64,000 nucleotides of DNA from Sphingopyxis microcysteis (GTDB lineage Bacteria > Pseudomonadota > Alphaproteobacteria > Sphingomonadales > Sphingomonadaceae): assembly GCF_012274265.1 (NCBI RefSeq), contig NZ_JAANYY010000002.1, positions 992,001 to 1,056,000 on the forward strand, written 5' to 3'. The notes below the pieces were generated by a model. That model was given only the letters and a program-made list of their open reading frames with translations. It was not told where the DNA came from and searched no databases. A program made the position numbers and the translations under genes. Below are positions 1-10,572 of the stretch, piece after piece. Numbering within the stretch: position 1 is the stretch's first letter; every line of letters begins with the position of its first letter.

Positions 1-1402
1 CGAGGAAGCTTTCGGGATAGACGCCCATCCACAGCGCCACGGCGGCCAGCGGCACCATGATCGTCCATTCGCGCGCGTTTAGGTCGGGCATCGCCTTCAC
101 ATCGTCCTTGGTAAGTTCGCCGAACACGACGCGGCGGTAGAGATAAAGCATGTATGCGGCGCCCAGGATGATGCCGGTGGTGCATACGAAGGCGACGACG
201 CTCGACGCTTCATAGATGCCGAGCAGGCTCAGGAATTCGCCGACGAAGCCGCTGGTCCCCGGCAGGCCGATCGACGCCATGGTGAACAGCATGAAGAACA
301 ACGCGTAGGCCGGCATGTTCACCGCGAGCCCGCCGTAGCGGTCGATCTCGCGCGTGTGGAGCCGGTCATAGATCACGCCGACGCAGAAGAAGAGCGCGGC
401 CGACACCACGCCGTGGCTGAGCATGATGATCAGCGCGCCTTCGATGCCCTGCTGGTTGAACGCGAACAGGCCCGCGGTGACGATCGCCATGTGCGCGACC
501 GACGAATAGGCGATCAGCTTCTTCATGTCGCTTTGGACCAGCGCGACGAGGCTGGTATATACTACCGCCACCATCGACAGGCCAAAGACCAGCCACATCA
601 GCTGCGCGGAGGCGTCGGGGAACATCGGCATCATGAAGCGGAGGAAGCCGTAGGCGCCGAGCTTCAGCAGCACACCCGCGAGGATCATCGAACCCGCGGT
701 CGGCGCCTGCACATGCGCGTCGGGAAGCCAGGTGTGGACGGGCCACATCGGCATCTTGACCGCAAGGCTGGCGAAGAACGCAAGCCACAGCCACGTCTGC
801 ATCCCCGCCGGGAAGTCGTAATTCAGCAGCGTCGGAATGTCGGTCGTGCCCGCTTCGGCGATCATGACGATCATCGCGATCAGCATCAGCACCGACCCGA
901 GCAGCGTGTAGAGGAAGAATTTGAACGCCGCATATTTGCGGTTCGCGCCGCCCCAGATGCCGATGATGAAATACATCGGGATGAGGCCGGCCTCGAAGAA
1001 GATGTAAAAGAGCAGCAGATCCTGCGCCATGAAGACGCCGATCATGACGACTTCCATGATCAGGAACATCGCCATGTAGAGCCCGACACGGCTCTTGATC
1101 GCGTCCCAGCTGGCGAGGATGCAGAGCGGCATCAGGAAAACGCTGAGCATGATCAGCATCAGCGCCATGCCGTCGATGCCGAGCGCCCACTGGAAACGCC
1201 CGAACAGATCGGCGCGTTCGGTGAACTGCCACTGCGCGCCGCCGATGTCGAAGTTCGCCCAGAGGATGCAGCCGAGGACGAAGGTCGCGAGCGTCGCGCC
1301 GAGTGCGACGAAGCGCGACATCTTGTCGCCAACGAACAGGCAGGCGATGGCACCGACCAGCGGAACCGCCAGCATCAGCGAAAGGATGGGAAAGCCGCTC
1401 AC
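1..1402 (-). CDS. nuoM: NADH-quinone oxidoreductase subunit M (partial, C-terminus beyond window)
   Basis: Proton-pumping antiporter-like membrane subunit of respiratory complex I. About 467 codons are visible and roughly the last 40-50 residues of a typical NuoM lie outside the window. The translation is strongly hydrophobic with many membrane helices. It carries the family hallmarks around '[16 protein letters not shown]', the conserved helix lysine region and the '[15 protein letters not shown]' stretch. The start is a GTG at 1402 that overlaps the nuoL stop (GTGA), so the two genes are translationally coupled. It is the last subunit visible in the operon; nuoN would be expected just beyond the edge. 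Confidence 0.96.
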   Translation of the reverse strand, partial: MSGFPILSLMLAVPLVGAIACLFVGDKMSRFVALGATLATFVLGCILWANFDIGGAQWQFTERADLFGRFQWALGIDGMALMLIMLSVFLMPLCILASWDAIKSRVGLYMAMFLIMEVVMIGVFMAQDLLLFYIFFEAGLIPMYFIIGIWGGANRKYAAFKFFLYTLLGSVLMLIAMIVMIAEAGTTDIPTLLNYDFPAGMQTWLWLAFFASLAVKMPMWPVHTWLPDAHVQAPTAGSMILAGVLLKLGAYGFLRFMMPMFPDASAQLMWLVFGLSMVAVVYTSLVALVQSDMKKLIAYSSVAHMAIVTAGLFAFNQQGIEGALIIMLSHGVVSAALFFCVGVIYDRLHTREIDRYGGLAVNMPAYALFFMLFTMASIGLPGTSGFVGEFLSLLGIYEASSVVAFVCTTGIILGAAYMLYLYRRVVFGELTKDDVKAMPDLNAREWTIMVPLAAVALWMGVYPESFL

Positions 1403-3459
1403 AGGAAATTCACCATGGCCCAGCTGGCGAGGCCGACAAGACCGAGCAGCATCACAAACGCATATCCATAAACATAACCCGATTGCAGCCGGACCGCGAG
1501 ACGGGTCCCCCCAGCGACGAGCGCCGCGGCGCCATCGGGACCAAAGCGGTCGATGGTGCCTTCGTCACCCTTCTTCCAGAAGAAGCGGCCGATCCAGAAG
1601 GCGGGCTTCACGAAGAGGACGTTGTAGAGCTCGTCGAAATACCATTTATTGTACAGGAACTGGTGGAGCAGCTTGAACTGCGCCACGAAGCGCGCGGGCA
1701 GCGTGGTGTTGCGGATATAGCTGTTCCACGCGAGGAACAGGCCGATCGCCATCACCGTGAACGGCGTCCACTTCACCCAAGTGTCCACCTGATGCGAATG
1801 GTGCATCAGCTCAGCATCATAGGCGAGCATGCTGCCGTTCCAGAAGGCCAGCCCCTGTTCGGGGTAGATGAACTGATATTTGAATGCATAGCCCGCAAAC
1901 ACCGCACCGATCGACAGCAGCACCAGCGGGATGATCATCGATACAGGGCTTTCGTGCGGGTGGTAGCCCGCAGTGCCATCGCCCGAAGCGCTATGGTGCG
2001 CATCGTGATGATGATCGCCCTGCGCGGCATGCGCATGGTCGTCATGGCCATGACCATGGTCGTCGTGCACCGCGTGCTGGATATGCTCGCTCTGTTCCCA
2101 GCGCGGCTTGCCATAGAAGGTTAGGAAGACGAGGCGCCACGAATAGAAGCTTGTCAGCAGCGCGGCGAAGATGCCGACCCAGAAGGCGATTACGCCGCCG
2201 CCGCCCGCGGCAAAGGCCGCTTCGAGGATGCCGTCCTTCGAATGGAAGCCCGCGAAACCAGCAACGCCCGCGATGCCGACGCCGGTAATCGCCAGCGTCC
2301 CCATCATCATCGCCCAGAAGGTGATCGGGATGTGTTTCCGCAGGCCGCCATAATAGCGCATGTCCTGTTCGTGGTGCATCGCGTGGATCACCGAGCCCGC
2401 ACCGAGGAACAGCAGCGCCTTGAAAAAGGCGTGCGTGAACAGGTGGAACATCGCCGCGCCATAGGCGCCGACGCCCGCGGCGAAGAACATATAGCCAAGC
2501 TGCGAACAGGTCGAATAGGCGATGACGCGCTTGATGTCCCACTGCGTCGTGCCGACGGTCGCGGCGAAAAGGCAGGTCGCTGCGCCGACAAAGGTCACGA
2601 CGCCAAGCGCGACTTCGCTCGTTTCGAACATCGGCGACAGGCGGCACACCATGAACACGCCCGCGGTGACCATCGTCGCGGCGTGGATCAGCGCCGACAC
2701 CGGGGTTGGGCCTTCCATCGCGTCGGGCAGCCAGGTGTGCAGGCCAAGCTGCGCCGACTTGCCCATCGCGCCGATGAACAAGAGCAGGCAGAGGATCGTC
2801 ATCGTGTCGAGGCGCATCCCCATGAAGGTGATCGTCGAACCCGCCATGCCCGGGGCGGCGGCAAGGATCTCGGGAATCGAGACGGTACCGAAGACGAGGA
2901 AGGTGCCGAAGATACCGAGCATGAAGCCAAGGTCGCCGACGCGGTTGACAACGAACGCCTTGATCGCGGCGGCATTGGCGCTCGGTTTCTTGTACCAGAA
3001 ACCGATGAGCAGGTACGACGCGAGGCCGACGCCTTCCCAGCCGAAGAACATCTGGACGAGGTTGTTCGCGGTCACCAGCATCAGCATCGCAAAGGTGAAG
3101 AGCGACAGATAGGCGAAGAAGCGCGGCTGGTCCGGGTCTTCCTCCATATAGCCCCAGCTATAAAGGTGGACGAGCGCCGATACCGTCGTGATCACGACGA
3201 GCATCACTGCGGTCAGCGTATCGACGCGCAATTCCCAGTTGAACTGGAGCGCGCCCGAGCTGACCCAGTGCAGCACGGTGACGACTTCGGCCTCGCCAGT
3301 ACCCATCACGAACGACAGGAAGATCGGCCAGCTGAGGGCGCAGCTCGTGAACAGCGCGCCCGTCGTCAGGATTTTCGACGCGGTGGTGCCGATGATGCGC
3401 TGGCCGAGGCCTGCGATAAGTGCCGCGAGCAGCGGCAGGAATACGATCGCCTGGATCAC
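1399..3459 (-). CDS. nuoL: NADH-quinone oxidoreductase subunit L
   Basis: Largest antiporter-like proton-pumping subunit of complex I, 686 aa. It shows the family pattern of about 16 membrane helices, including '[18 protein letters not shown]' near residue 140 and '[20 protein letters not shown]' near residue 245. An unusual histidine/aspartate-rich loop at about residues 461-487 has 11 His in some 25 positions. It sits between helices, before the region expected to form the lateral helix, and may bind metal or be a flexible insert. The start ATG lies 4 bases after the nuoK stop, and the stop overlaps the nuoM GTG start. Confidence 0.97.
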   Translation of the reverse strand: MIQAIVFLPLLAALIAGLGQRIIGTTASKILTTGALFTSCALSWPIFLSFVMGTGEAEVVTVLHWVSSGALQFNWELRVDTLTAVMLVVITTVSALVHLYSWGYMEEDPDQPRFFAYLSLFTFAMLMLVTANNLVQMFFGWEGVGLASYLLIGFWYKKPSANAAAIKAFVVNRVGDLGFMLGIFGTFLVFGTVSIPEILAAAPGMAGSTITFMGMRLDTMTILCLLLFIGAMGKSAQLGLHTWLPDAMEGPTPVSALIHAATMVTAGVFMVCRLSPMFETSEVALGVVTFVGAATCLFAATVGTTQWDIKRVIAYSTCSQLGYMFFAAGVGAYGAAMFHLFTHAFFKALLFLGAGSVIHAMHHEQDMRYYGGLRKHIPITFWAMMMGTLAITGVGIAGVAGFAGFHSKDGILEAAFAAGGGGVIAFWVGIFAALLTSFYSWRLVFLTFYGKPRWEQSEHIQHAVHDDHGHGHDDHAHAAQGDHHHDAHHSASGDGTAGYHPHESPVSMIIPLVLLSIGAVFAGYAFKYQFIYPEQGLAFWNGSMLAYDAELMHHSHQVDTWVKWTPFTVMAIGLFLAWNSYIRNTTLPARFVAQFKLLHQFLYNKWYFDELYNVLFVKPAFWIGRFFWKKGDEGTIDRFGPDGAAALVAGGTRLAVRLQSGYVYGYAFVMLLGLVGLASWAMVNFL

Positions 3460-3463
3460 CGGT

Positions 3464-3769
3464 TCACCCCTTCATCCGGTTGGCATCGTCGACGGCAATG
3501 GTGCCGCGGCCGCGGAAGTAGATAACGAGAATGGCGAGACCAATCGCGGCTTCACCCGCAGCGACGGTCAGCACGAACATCGAGAAAACTTGCCCGACAA
3601 GATCATTCAGCGCCGCGCTGAACGCGACGAGATTGATGTTCACCCCGAGCAGGATGAGCTCGATCGCCATCAGGATGACGATGATATTCTTGCGGTTGAT
3701 GAAGATGCCGAGCACGCCGAGCGTGAAGAGCACCGCCGAAACGGCGAGATAATGGCCGACGGAGATCAT
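3464..3769 (-). CDS. nuoK: NADH-quinone oxidoreductase subunit K
   Basis: Small 101-aa membrane subunit of complex I with three predicted helices. It matches the NuoK/MrpC family in size and in the conserved membrane glutamates in '[13 protein letters not shown]' and '[11 protein letters not shown]'. The reading frame stays open upstream through a repeat element. The ATG at 3769 is chosen because the protein then has the standard family length and N-terminus (MISVGHYL). It is separated from nuoJ by a 142-bp palindromic repeat, the only large gap inside the operon. Confidence 0.97.
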   Translation of the reverse strand: MISVGHYLAVSAVLFTLGVLGIFINRKNIIVILMAIELILLGVNINLVAFSAALNDLVGQVFSMFVLTVAAGEAAIGLAILVIYFRGRGTIAVDDANRMKG

Positions 3770-3774
3770 TATCC

Positions 3775-3916
3775 GATCCTCCCCACTTGTGGGGAGGTGG
3801 CAGCCGCGAAGCGGCTGACGGAGGGGGTTGTCGAGGCCCGCCGCCATTGCTTGAGGCCGCAGCCCCCCTCCACCACCGCTTCGCGGCGGTCCCCCTCCCC
3901 GCAAGCGGGGAGGATC
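3775..3916. repeat. 142-bp intergenic palindromic element, family B copy 1
   Basis: Begins GATCCTCCCC and ends GGGGAGGATC, so the whole unit is a long inverted repeat. Internal hairpins are visible (GCAGCCGCGAAGCGGCTG; CCGCTTCGCGGCGG). It lies between nuoJ and nuoK inside an otherwise tightly packed operon. A second copy of nearly the same length is at 54507-54649 after eipA. No coding capacity is supported. It probably forms a large RNA hairpin in the nuo transcript. Confidence 0.85.
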
Positions 3917-3929
3917 TGAAAGACCAAAA

Positions 3930-4541
3930 TCACAATTCCATCCCCTGCCCGACGCCCGGATCGACGAGGCGCGTTGCGTCCTCGGGGCGGCGCCGGTTCT
4001 GCGCCGAAATATTCTGGGTACGCACCCCACCACGCTGGCGGTGCGTCAGCACGATCGCGCCGATCATCGCAACCAGCAGGACGATGCCTGCCGCCTCGAA
4101 CAGGAAGATATATTTCGTGTAGAGCAGCTCGCCGATCTGCTGGATATTGCTCTTGTCGGTCACCACCGGCGCGGCGCGCGCCGCGAGGTCAACCCCGCCC
4201 GCGCTCCATGCGCCGACCGCAAAGACGAGCTCGGCCGCCAGGATGATCGCCACCAGCGCGCCCAGCGGCAGATAGCGCACGAAACCGGCACGCAATTCGG
4301 CGAAATCGATGTCGAGCATCATCACGACGAACAGGAACAGCACCGCGACCGCGCCGACATAAACGATGACAAGCAGCATCGCGATGAATTCGGCACCCGC
4401 GAGCAACATCAGCCCCGCCGCGTTGAAGAAAGCGAGGATCAGCCACATGACGCTGTGGACGGGGTTGCGCGCGAAAATCACCATCGCCGCAGAGGCGATG
4501 ACGATGGTCGCGAACAGGTAAAAGGCGATAAGCTGGATCAT
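3930..4541 (-). CDS. nuoJ: NADH-quinone oxidoreductase subunit J
   Basis: 203-aa complex I membrane subunit with five predicted helices. The N-terminal half ([40 protein letters not shown]) matches the conserved NuoJ helix that carries the pi-bulge involved in coupling. The C-terminus is a longer, variable, soluble tail with the sequence '[11 protein letters not shown]'. It lies 12 bases after the nuoI stop and before the repeat that separates it from nuoK. Confidence 0.96.
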   Translation of the reverse strand: MIQLIAFYLFATIVIASAAMVIFARNPVHSVMWLILAFFNAAGLMLLAGAEFIAMLLVIVYVGAVAVLFLFVVMMLDIDFAELRAGFVRYLPLGALVAIILAAELVFAVGAWSAGGVDLAARAAPVVTDKSNIQQIGELLYTKYIFLFEAAGIVLLVAMIGAIVLTHRQRGGVRTQNISAQNRRRPEDATRLVDPGVGQGMEL

Positions 4542-4553
4542 GTGCGCGCGCCC

Positions 4554-5042
4554 TTATCGATAGGGCGCGTCAGCGGCAAGATTCGCCGCAATCGCGCGTT
4601 CCCATTTGTCGCCGTTGGCGAGCAGCTTGGCCTTGTCATAAAGCAGTTCCTCGCGCGTTTCGGTCGCGAATTCGAAGTTCGGCCCCTCGACGATCGCATC
4701 GACCGGGCACGCTTCCTGACAGAAGCCGCAATAGATGCACTTGGTCATGTCGATGTCGTAGCGCGTCGTGCGGCGCGAGCCGTCGTCGCGCGGTTCGGCC
4801 TCGATCGTGATCGCCTGCGCCGGGCACACCGCTTCGCACAGCTTGCACGCGATGCAGCGTTCCTCGCCGTTCGGATAACGGCGCAGCGCATGCTCGCCGC
4901 GGAAGCGCGGCGACAGCGGGTTCTTCTCGAACGGATAGTTGATCGTCGCCTTGGGCTTGAAGAAGTATTTCAGCGTGAGGGCGTGCGCCTTCACAAACTC
5001 CCACAAGGTGAAGCTTTTGACGAGATGGGCGATACTGCTCAT
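4554..5042 (-). CDS. nuoI: NADH-quinone oxidoreductase subunit I (2 x [4Fe-4S])
   Basis: 162-aa peripheral-arm subunit that carries clusters N6a and N6b and passes electrons toward NuoB. Two complete ferredoxin motifs are present: '[12 protein letters not shown]' and '[16 protein letters not shown]'. The N-terminal amphipathic stretch ([20 protein letters not shown]) matches alphaproteobacterial and mitochondrial TYKY homologues. The ATG overlaps the stop of the extra 125-aa gene upstream (ATGA), indicating translational coupling. Confidence 0.97.
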   Translation of the reverse strand: MSSIAHLVKSFTLWEFVKAHALTLKYFFKPKATINYPFEKNPLSPRFRGEHALRRYPNGEERCIACKLCEAVCPAQAITIEAEPRDDGSRRTTRYDIDMTKCIYCGFCQEACPVDAIVEGPNFEFATETREELLYDKAKLLANGDKWERAIAANLAADAPYR

Positions 5043-5416
5043 TGCGCGCTCACTTGATTGTCTGACTTGCAGGTCGCCTTGCCGTCGATTTGAAGCGTAC
5101 CGCGACCATCCTTGGATGTAATTTCAACGACCTGCCAGACGAACGGACTCTCTTCGTAAAGGCTACCGAGGCGCCCCGAGAAGGTCGCCCCGGGAGAATC
5201 TGGCAGCTTGGCAGTGAGCGTGCGGCTTCCGTCTGCGGATCCCGACACCTTGCGATCGTCGAAGGCGTTCTCGAATGGCCCTTTGACGCCAAAGAAGTCG
5301 CCAGGTTCCACGATCAACTGGAACTCACTCGCGGACTCGGACCACAGCGGCGCCGACGACACGGTTCCGGTGCAATTCAGCACGACGGCAAGAAAAGAAG
5401 CGGCCGCTATACTCAC
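5039..5416 (-). CDS. Small exported protein of unknown function inserted between nuoH and nuoI
   Basis: 125-aa protein starting at a GTG that overlaps the nuoH stop (GTGA) and ending in a TGA that overlaps the nuoI ATG. It is therefore coupled on both sides. A short hydrophobic N-terminus ([13 protein letters not shown]) followed by 'TVSSA' looks like a signal peptide cleaved around residue 22. A Cys at residue 15 is not in a convincing lipobox. The rest is hydrophilic and looks beta-rich, with '[16 protein letters not shown]' and a late 'ATCKSDN'. I do not recognise the family. Upstream in-frame codons exist but would lie inside nuoH. The position suggests a complex I assembly or accessory role, which is inference only. 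Confidence 0.8.
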   Translation of the reverse strand: MSIAAASFLAVVLNCTGTVSSAPLWSESASEFQLIVEPGDFFGVKGPFENAFDDRKVSGSADGSRTLTAKLPDSPGATFSGRLGSLYEESPFVWQVVEITSKDGRGTLQIDGKATCKSDNQVSAQ

Positions 5417-6465
5417 GCTGCATACCTCGTCAGCATCAGCCAGCCCGAGATCAGGAAGATCCAGATCAGCGAGATCGGCAGGAAGACCTTCCAGCCCAGC
5501 CGCATCAGCTGGTCGTAGCGGTAGCGCGGCACGGTCGCCTTCACCCAGCTGAACACGAAGAAAAAGAAGAGGATCTTCGCGAACAGCCAGATCACACCCG
5601 GAATGTCGAACCAGGGGATAAGGTCGATATTGAGCGGTGGCAGCCAGCCGCCCCAGAAGAGCACCGCGTTGAGCGTGCACATCAGGAGGACGTTGGCATA
5701 TTCGCCGAGCCAGAAGAGCGCGAAGCTCATCGACGAATATTCGGTCTGGTAACCCGCGACGAGCTCGCTCTCGGCCTCGGTGAGGTCGAACGGCGCGCGC
5801 GCGGTTTCGGCGAGCGACGAGATCAGGAACATCACCGCGAGCGGGAAGAGCAGCAGGTTGAAGCCGAAGGCGTTGACCAGCCCGAAGCCGTGACCGATCT
5901 GCGCCTTGACGATTTCGTTCATGTTGAAGCTGTCGGCGTAGAGCACGATGCCGATCAGGATGAAGCCGATCGAGACTTCATAGGAGATCATCTGCGCCGA
6001 GGCGCGCATCGCCGAGAAGAAGGGATATTTAGAGTTCGACGCCCAGCCCGACAGGATCACGCCGTACACCCCGAGCGACGAGATCGCGAGGATGTAGAGC
6101 AATCCGACGTTGATGTCGGCGAGCACCGCGCCCGAATTGAACGGGATCACCGCCCACGCGAGCAAAGCCACGGTGAAGGTGATGATCGGCGCGATCAGGA
6201 ACAGGCCGCGGTTGGCGGACGTGGGGATGATCGTTTCCTGCAGGAACACTTTCAGACCGTCGGCGAACGACTGAAGCAGGCCGAAGGGACCGACGACGTT
6301 AGGGCCGCGGCGCAGTGCAATCGCTGCCCAGATCTTGCGGTCGGCATAGATGATCATCGCGACCGCGAGCATCAGCGGCAGCGCGATGAGCAGGATGCCG
6401 CAAATCGTCGCGACGCCCCACGCCCAGTTCGGGTCCATGCCCCAAGAGATGAAGGTCTCGGTCAT
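5413..6465 (-). CDS. nuoH: NADH-quinone oxidoreductase subunit H
   Basis: 350-aa membrane subunit that forms the quinone-binding interface and E-channel of complex I. Conserved stretches include '[19 protein letters not shown]' near residue 40 and '[19 protein letters not shown]' near residue 220, whose acidic residues are the family hallmark. Eight helices are predicted. The ATG at 6465 overlaps the stop of the 46-aa gene upstream (ATGA). Its own stop overlaps the GTG of the 125-aa gene downstream. Confidence 0.97.
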   Translation of the reverse strand: MTETFISWGMDPNWAWGVATICGILLIALPLMLAVAMIIYADRKIWAAIALRRGPNVVGPFGLLQSFADGLKVFLQETIIPTSANRGLFLIAPIITFTVALLAWAVIPFNSGAVLADINVGLLYILAISSLGVYGVILSGWASNSKYPFFSAMRASAQMISYEVSIGFILIGIVLYADSFNMNEIVKAQIGHGFGLVNAFGFNLLLFPLAVMFLISSLAETARAPFDLTEAESELVAGYQTEYSSMSFALFWLGEYANVLLMCTLNAVLFWGGWLPPLNIDLIPWFDIPGVIWLFAKILFFFFVFSWVKATVPRYRYDQLMRLGWKVFLPISLIWIFLISGWLMLTRYAA

Positions 6466-6602
6466 TTCCCTGCCCCATCCTGGTTGCGCCAGCCGTTATG
6501 CGGGCCGGGCTTGTCCGACTTGCCCTTGGGATTAAAGCCGCGCCAGACGGCATAGCCCAAGCTGACGAACAGCATCGACGCGATGGCATGCACCGGGGTC
6601 AT
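6462..6602 (-). CDS. 46-aa membrane microprotein between nuoG and nuoH
   Basis: A 46-codon ORF starts at an ATG that overlaps the nuoG stop (ATGA) and ends in a TGA that overlaps the nuoH ATG (ATGA). Such coupling at both ends is good evidence that it is translated. The N-terminal 20 residues ([19 protein letters not shown]) form one hydrophobic helix. The remainder is a basic, Gly/Asn/Pro-rich tail. I recognise no family. It is a candidate supernumerary subunit or assembly factor for complex I, by position only. Confidence 0.75.
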   Translation of the reverse strand: MTPVHAIASMLFVSLGYAVWRGFNPKGKSDKPGPHNGWRNQDGAGK

Positions 6603-8611
6603 TCCGCGGCCTCCGCAAAATCCACGCCATGCACCAGCTCTTCTGAGCAGCGCTGCATCGTCGGCGACGCGCGGCAGATGGCGTTGGTGAGGTAGAAATC
6701 CTTGATCGGCGACGGGATCGCGCGAGCCTCGGGCTTGGCGGGCAGCTTGGGAGCCGACCAGCCATAATCGGCGAGGCCTTCCTGCCCGAGCGCCGGAACC
6801 GCCGCGATCATCGCGGCGCGGCACTGGTCGAAGCTGTCGAAGCCGACGTTGACGCCAAGCGCGTCGGCAAGCGCACGAAAAATGCTCCAATCCTCGCGCG
6901 CGTCGCCGGGCGCGAACACCGCCTTCTCGCTGCGCTGGACGCGGCCTTCGGTGTTGACCGTGGTGAAATCCTTTTCGGTCCACGCCGCGGCAGGCAGGAT
7001 GACGTCGGCCGCATGCGCGCCCTTGTCGCCATGATGGCCCACATAAACCTTCAACGTCTTGGCAAAGCCGGTGAAATCAACCTCGTCGGCGCCGAGGAAG
7101 AAAGCGAGTTTCGGCTTGGCCGCAACCACATCCTTGATCCCGCCGGGCTGCGCATAGCCGAGCATCAGCCCGCCCATGCGGCTCGCAGCCATATGGACGA
7201 CGCTGAAGCCGTTCCAGCCGTCTTTCACGGCATTGACCGACTTGGCGAGCGCGATGGCCGCGCCATGCACGCCGGGCACCGCGAGGCCGCCGCCGCCAAG
7301 GATGATGAGCGGGCGCTCGGCGCCCTTCAGCGCATCAAGCGCCGCCGCGGGCAGCTTGCCGACCAGCGAGGCATCGTCGCCCAGCCAGCTGACCTTGTAC
7401 GTCTGGTCCTTCTCGGGCCCGATCGCAAAGACTTTCGCGCCCTTTTTCCACACCGCCTTGCGGATGCGCGTGTTGATCAGCGGCGCTTCCCAGCGGAGGT
7501 TGGTGCCGACGAGCAGGATGACATCGGCATTCTCAGCAGCGGCGATGCCGGTGTTGAAATTGACCGCCGACAGGCTGGAAACGTCATAGTCGAGGCCGGT
7601 TTGGCGCCCTTCGAGCAGGTCGGAACCGAGCGCGTTCACCAGCGCCTTTGCGGCAAACATCGTCTCGCAATCGACAAGATCGCCCGCGATTGCCGCGACC
7701 GACTTGCCAGCCTTCGCCACCTTGATCGCGTCGAACGCTTCGGCCCAGCTCGCTTCGACCAGCTGACCATCCTTGCGCACATAGGGACGGTCGAGGCGGC
7801 GGCGCGTCAGGCCGTCGACATGGTGGCGCGTCTTGTCGCTTGCCCATTCCTCGTTCACATCGTCGTTGACGCGCGGCAGCACGCGCAGCACCTGGCGCCC
7901 GCGCGCGTCGATCCGCACATTGGTGCCGACCGCGTCCATCATGTCGATGCCGAGCGTCTTGGCAAGCTCCCACGGACGCGCTTCGAACGCATAGGGCTTG
8001 CTGGTCAGCGCGCCGACCGGACACAGGTCGACGACATTACCCGACAGCTCGCTCGCGACCGCGCGCTCGAGATACGACGTGATCTGCATATTCTCGCCGC
8101 GATAGATCGCGCCGATGTCCTCGACGCCCGCGACTTCCTCCGCAAAGCGGACGCAGCGCGTGCACTGGATGCAGCGGGTCATCACCGTCTTGACGATCGG
8201 ACCCATATATTTCTCGGTGACCGCGCGCTTATTCTCGTCATAGCGCGTCGCGCCGCGGCCATAGGCGACCGACTGGTCCTGCAGGTCGCATTCGCCGCCC
8301 TGGTCGCAGATCGGGCAGTCGAGCGGGTGGTTGATGAGCAGGAACTCCATCACCCCTTCGCGCGCCTTCTTCACCATCGGGCTATCGGTCTTGATCACCT
8401 GCCCCTCGGCGGTCGGCAACGCGCACGACGCCTGCGGCTTCGGCGGCCCCGGCGACACTTCGACGAGGCACATGCGGCAATTGCCGGCAATGCTCAGGCG
8501 TTCATGGTAACAGAAACGCGGAATTTCCTTCCCCGCCAGCTCGCACGCCTGCAGCACGGTCGCGCCCTGCGGGACGTCGAGTTCTACGCCATCTACGGTA
8601 ACTTTAGGCAT
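6599..8611 (-). CDS. nuoG: NADH-quinone oxidoreductase subunit G
   Basis: 670-aa iron-sulfur subunit of the NADH-dehydrogenase arm. The N-terminal 2Fe-2S ferredoxin domain carries 'CYHERLSIAGNCRMC'. It is followed by the His-Cys3 motif 'HPLDCPICDQGGECDLQDQ' and a further 4Fe-4S site (RCIQCTRCVRF with a later LCPVGAL). The rest is the molybdopterin-oxidoreductase-like fold, which in complex I has no cofactor. Its ATG overlaps the nuoF stop by one base (TAATG). Its stop overlaps the start of the 46-aa gene. Confidence 0.97.
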   Translation of the reverse strand: MPKVTVDGVELDVPQGATVLQACELAGKEIPRFCYHERLSIAGNCRMCLVEVSPGPPKPQASCALPTAEGQVIKTDSPMVKKAREGVMEFLLINHPLDCPICDQGGECDLQDQSVAYGRGATRYDENKRAVTEKYMGPIVKTVMTRCIQCTRCVRFAEEVAGVEDIGAIYRGENMQITSYLERAVASELSGNVVDLCPVGALTSKPYAFEARPWELAKTLGIDMMDAVGTNVRIDARGRQVLRVLPRVNDDVNEEWASDKTRHHVDGLTRRRLDRPYVRKDGQLVEASWAEAFDAIKVAKAGKSVAAIAGDLVDCETMFAAKALVNALGSDLLEGRQTGLDYDVSSLSAVNFNTGIAAAENADVILLVGTNLRWEAPLINTRIRKAVWKKGAKVFAIGPEKDQTYKVSWLGDDASLVGKLPAAALDALKGAERPLIILGGGGLAVPGVHGAAIALAKSVNAVKDGWNGFSVVHMAASRMGGLMLGYAQPGGIKDVVAAKPKLAFFLGADEVDFTGFAKTLKVYVGHHGDKGAHAADVILPAAAWTEKDFTTVNTEGRVQRSEKAVFAPGDAREDWSIFRALADALGVNVGFDSFDQCRAAMIAAVPALGQEGLADYGWSAPKLPAKPEARAIPSPIKDFYLTNAICRASPTMQRCSEELVHGVDFAEAAE

Positions 8612-9900
8612 TATTCAGCTGCCTCCAGCGCGCCGCCATTCTCGCGGATGCGGCGTTCGATTTCGGGGCGGAAATGCTTGATCAGGCCCTGGATCGGCCA
8701 CGCCGCGGCATCGCCGAGCGCGCAGATGGTGTGGCCTTCGACCTGCTTGGTCACGTCGTACAGCGTATCGATCTCGCTGATGTCGGCGTCGCCGGTGCGT
8801 AGCCGTTCCATCACGCGCCACATCCAGCCGGTGCCTTCGCGGCACGGCGTGCACTGGCCGCAGCTTTCATGCTTGTAGAAGTAACTGATGCGGCTGATCG
8901 CCTGAACGACGTCGGTCGACTTGTCCATCACGATCGCGGCGGCGGTGCCGAGGCCCGAACCGACAGCCTTCAGCCCGTCAAAATCCATCGGGCAGTCCAT
9001 GATTTCAGCCGCGGGGACGAGCGGGACCGACGAGCCGCCGGGGATGACCGCGAGGAGATTGTCCCAGCCGCCGCGAATGCCGCCGCAATGCTTGTCGATC
9101 AGTTCGCGGAAAGTGATGCCCATCTCTTCCTCGACGACGCACGGCGTGTTCACATGGCCGCTGATCTGGAAAAGCTTGGTGCCCTTGTTGTTCTCGCGCC
9201 CGAAGGACGAGAACCATGATGCGCCGCGGCGCAGGATCGTCGGGACGACCGCGATGCTTTCGACATTGTTGACCGTTGTCGGGCAGCCATAAAGGCCCGC
9301 GCCCGCCGGGAACGGCGGTTTCAGGCGCGGCTGGCCCTTTTTGCCCTCGAGGCTTTCGATCATCGCGGTTTCTTCCCCGCAGATGTACGCGCCGGCGCCG
9401 CGATGGACGAAGACATCGAAATCATAGCCCGACTTCGCGGCATTCTTGCCGAGCAGCCCGGCGTCATACGCCTCCTGCACCGCGGCGAAGAGCGTTTCGG
9501 CCTCGCGGATGAACTCGCCGCGGATATAGATGTAGGCGGCGCGTGCGCGCATCGCGAAGCCCGCGATCAGCGCGCCTTCGATCAGCTTGTGCGGATCGTG
9601 GCGGATGATCTCGCGATCCTTGCAGCTACCCGGCTCGGATTCGTCGGCGTTGATGACGAGGAAGCTCGGGCGGTCGGCGCGCGGCTCCTTCGGCATGAAG
9701 CTCCACTTGAGCCCGGTCGGGAAGCCCGCGCCGCCGCGGCCGCGCAGGCCCGACGCCTTGATCTCCTCGATGATCGCGTCCTGGCCGCGCTTCATCAGAT
9801 CCTTGGTCTTGTCCCAGTCGCCGCGCATCTGCGCAGATTTGAGGTTCCACGGCTGGAATCCGTAGAGATTGGTAAAAATGCGATCCTTATCGGCGAGCAT
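8611..9900 (-). CDS. nuoF: NADH-quinone oxidoreductase subunit F (NADH/FMN binding)
   Basis: 429-aa catalytic subunit that oxidises NADH through FMN and cluster N3. Conserved features are the glycine-rich nucleotide loop '[16 protein letters not shown]', '[15 protein letters not shown]', the FMN region '[19 protein letters not shown]', and the cluster ligands '[15 protein letters not shown]' with a later Cys in '[13 protein letters not shown]'. It begins 3 bases after the nuoE stop, and its TAA overlaps the nuoG ATG. Confidence 0.98.
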   Translation of the reverse strand: MLADKDRIFTNLYGFQPWNLKSAQMRGDWDKTKDLMKRGQDAIIEEIKASGLRGRGGAGFPTGLKWSFMPKEPRADRPSFLVINADESEPGSCKDREIIRHDPHKLIEGALIAGFAMRARAAYIYIRGEFIREAETLFAAVQEAYDAGLLGKNAAKSGYDFDVFVHRGAGAYICGEETAMIESLEGKKGQPRLKPPFPAGAGLYGCPTTVNNVESIAVVPTILRRGASWFSSFGRENNKGTKLFQISGHVNTPCVVEEEMGITFRELIDKHCGGIRGGWDNLLAVIPGGSSVPLVPAAEIMDCPMDFDGLKAVGSGLGTAAAIVMDKSTDVVQAISRISYFYKHESCGQCTPCREGTGWMWRVMERLRTGDADISEIDTLYDVTKQVEGHTICALGDAAAWPIQGLIKHFRPEIERRIRENGGALEAAE

Positions 9901-9903
9901 GGC

Positions 9904-10572
9904 TTACCACTCCTTCCGGTAGTCGTGGTTGGCCTTGACCATATCCTTCAGCGTCGTCGGGCCGCCTTCGGGCTCGCTCGTGTGGCGCTTCGGGTTCTGG
10001 GTGCCTGCCTTGGGTGACTTGCCCGCGGCGAGATCGTCAAGGATGCGCGCCATGCTGTCGAAATCGAGATCTTCGTAGTTATCGTCGTTGATCTGGACCA
10101 TCGGCGCATTGGTGCACGTGCCCATGCACTCGACCTCGGTCAGCGTGAACAGGCCGTCGGGCGTCGTCTTGCCCTTCACCATGCCGCGGTTCTTGCACGC
10201 CGCCATGACATCGTCCGACCCGCGCAGCAGGCACGGCGTCGTACCGCACACCTGCACATGATAGCGGCCGACGGGGACGAGATTATACATCGTGTAGAAG
10301 GTCGCGACCTCATAGGCGCGGATGAAGGGCATATCGAGCTCGGCCGCGACATATTCGATCACCGGCACGGGCAGCCAGCCCTGCGTCTGCGTCTCGGCGC
10401 CAACCTGACGCTGCGCAAGGTCGAGCAACGGCATGACCGCCGAGCGCTGGCGCCCCGCGGGGTACCGCGCGATGACGGCCTTCGCCTTCTCGGCATTTTC
10501 CTTGGTCCACGCAAAAGCGCCCCAGCGCGCGCGGACTTCGGCTTCGTCAGGGATTTGGGGTGCGTCAGCCAC
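9904..10572 (-). CDS. nuoE: NADH-quinone oxidoreductase subunit E ([2Fe-2S])
   Basis: 222-aa thioredoxin-fold subunit with cluster N1a. Its ligands are in 'VCGTTPCLLRG' and 'CMGTCTNAPMVQIND'. I prefer the GTG at 10572 (MADAPQIPDE). It has a GAGG Shine-Dalgarno 8 bases upstream and overlaps the end of the preceding 59-aa gene by 8 bases. An ATG at 10605 (MSDDILNE) is possible but lacks an obvious ribosome binding site and would overlap the upstream gene by 41 bases. The C-terminal 45 residues after the fold are a hydrophilic extension. Confidence 0.95.
   Translation of the reverse strand: MADAPQIPDEAEVRARWGAFAWTKENAEKAKAVIARYPAGRQRSAVMPLLDLAQRQVGAETQTQGWLPVPVIEYVAAELDMPFIRAYEVATFYTMYNLVPVGRYHVQVCGTTPCLLRGSDDVMAACKNRGMVKGKTTPDGLFTLTEVECMGTCTNAPMVQINDDNYEDLDFDSMARILDDLAAGKSPKAGTQNPKRHTSEPEGGPTTLKDMVKANHDYRKEW

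Noticed and set aside
3770..4033. Extended nuoK reading frame upstream of 3769
   Set aside because: The extra 88 residues are translated repeat DNA (Arg/Gly/Pro noise). NuoK has a standard length from the ATG at 3769.
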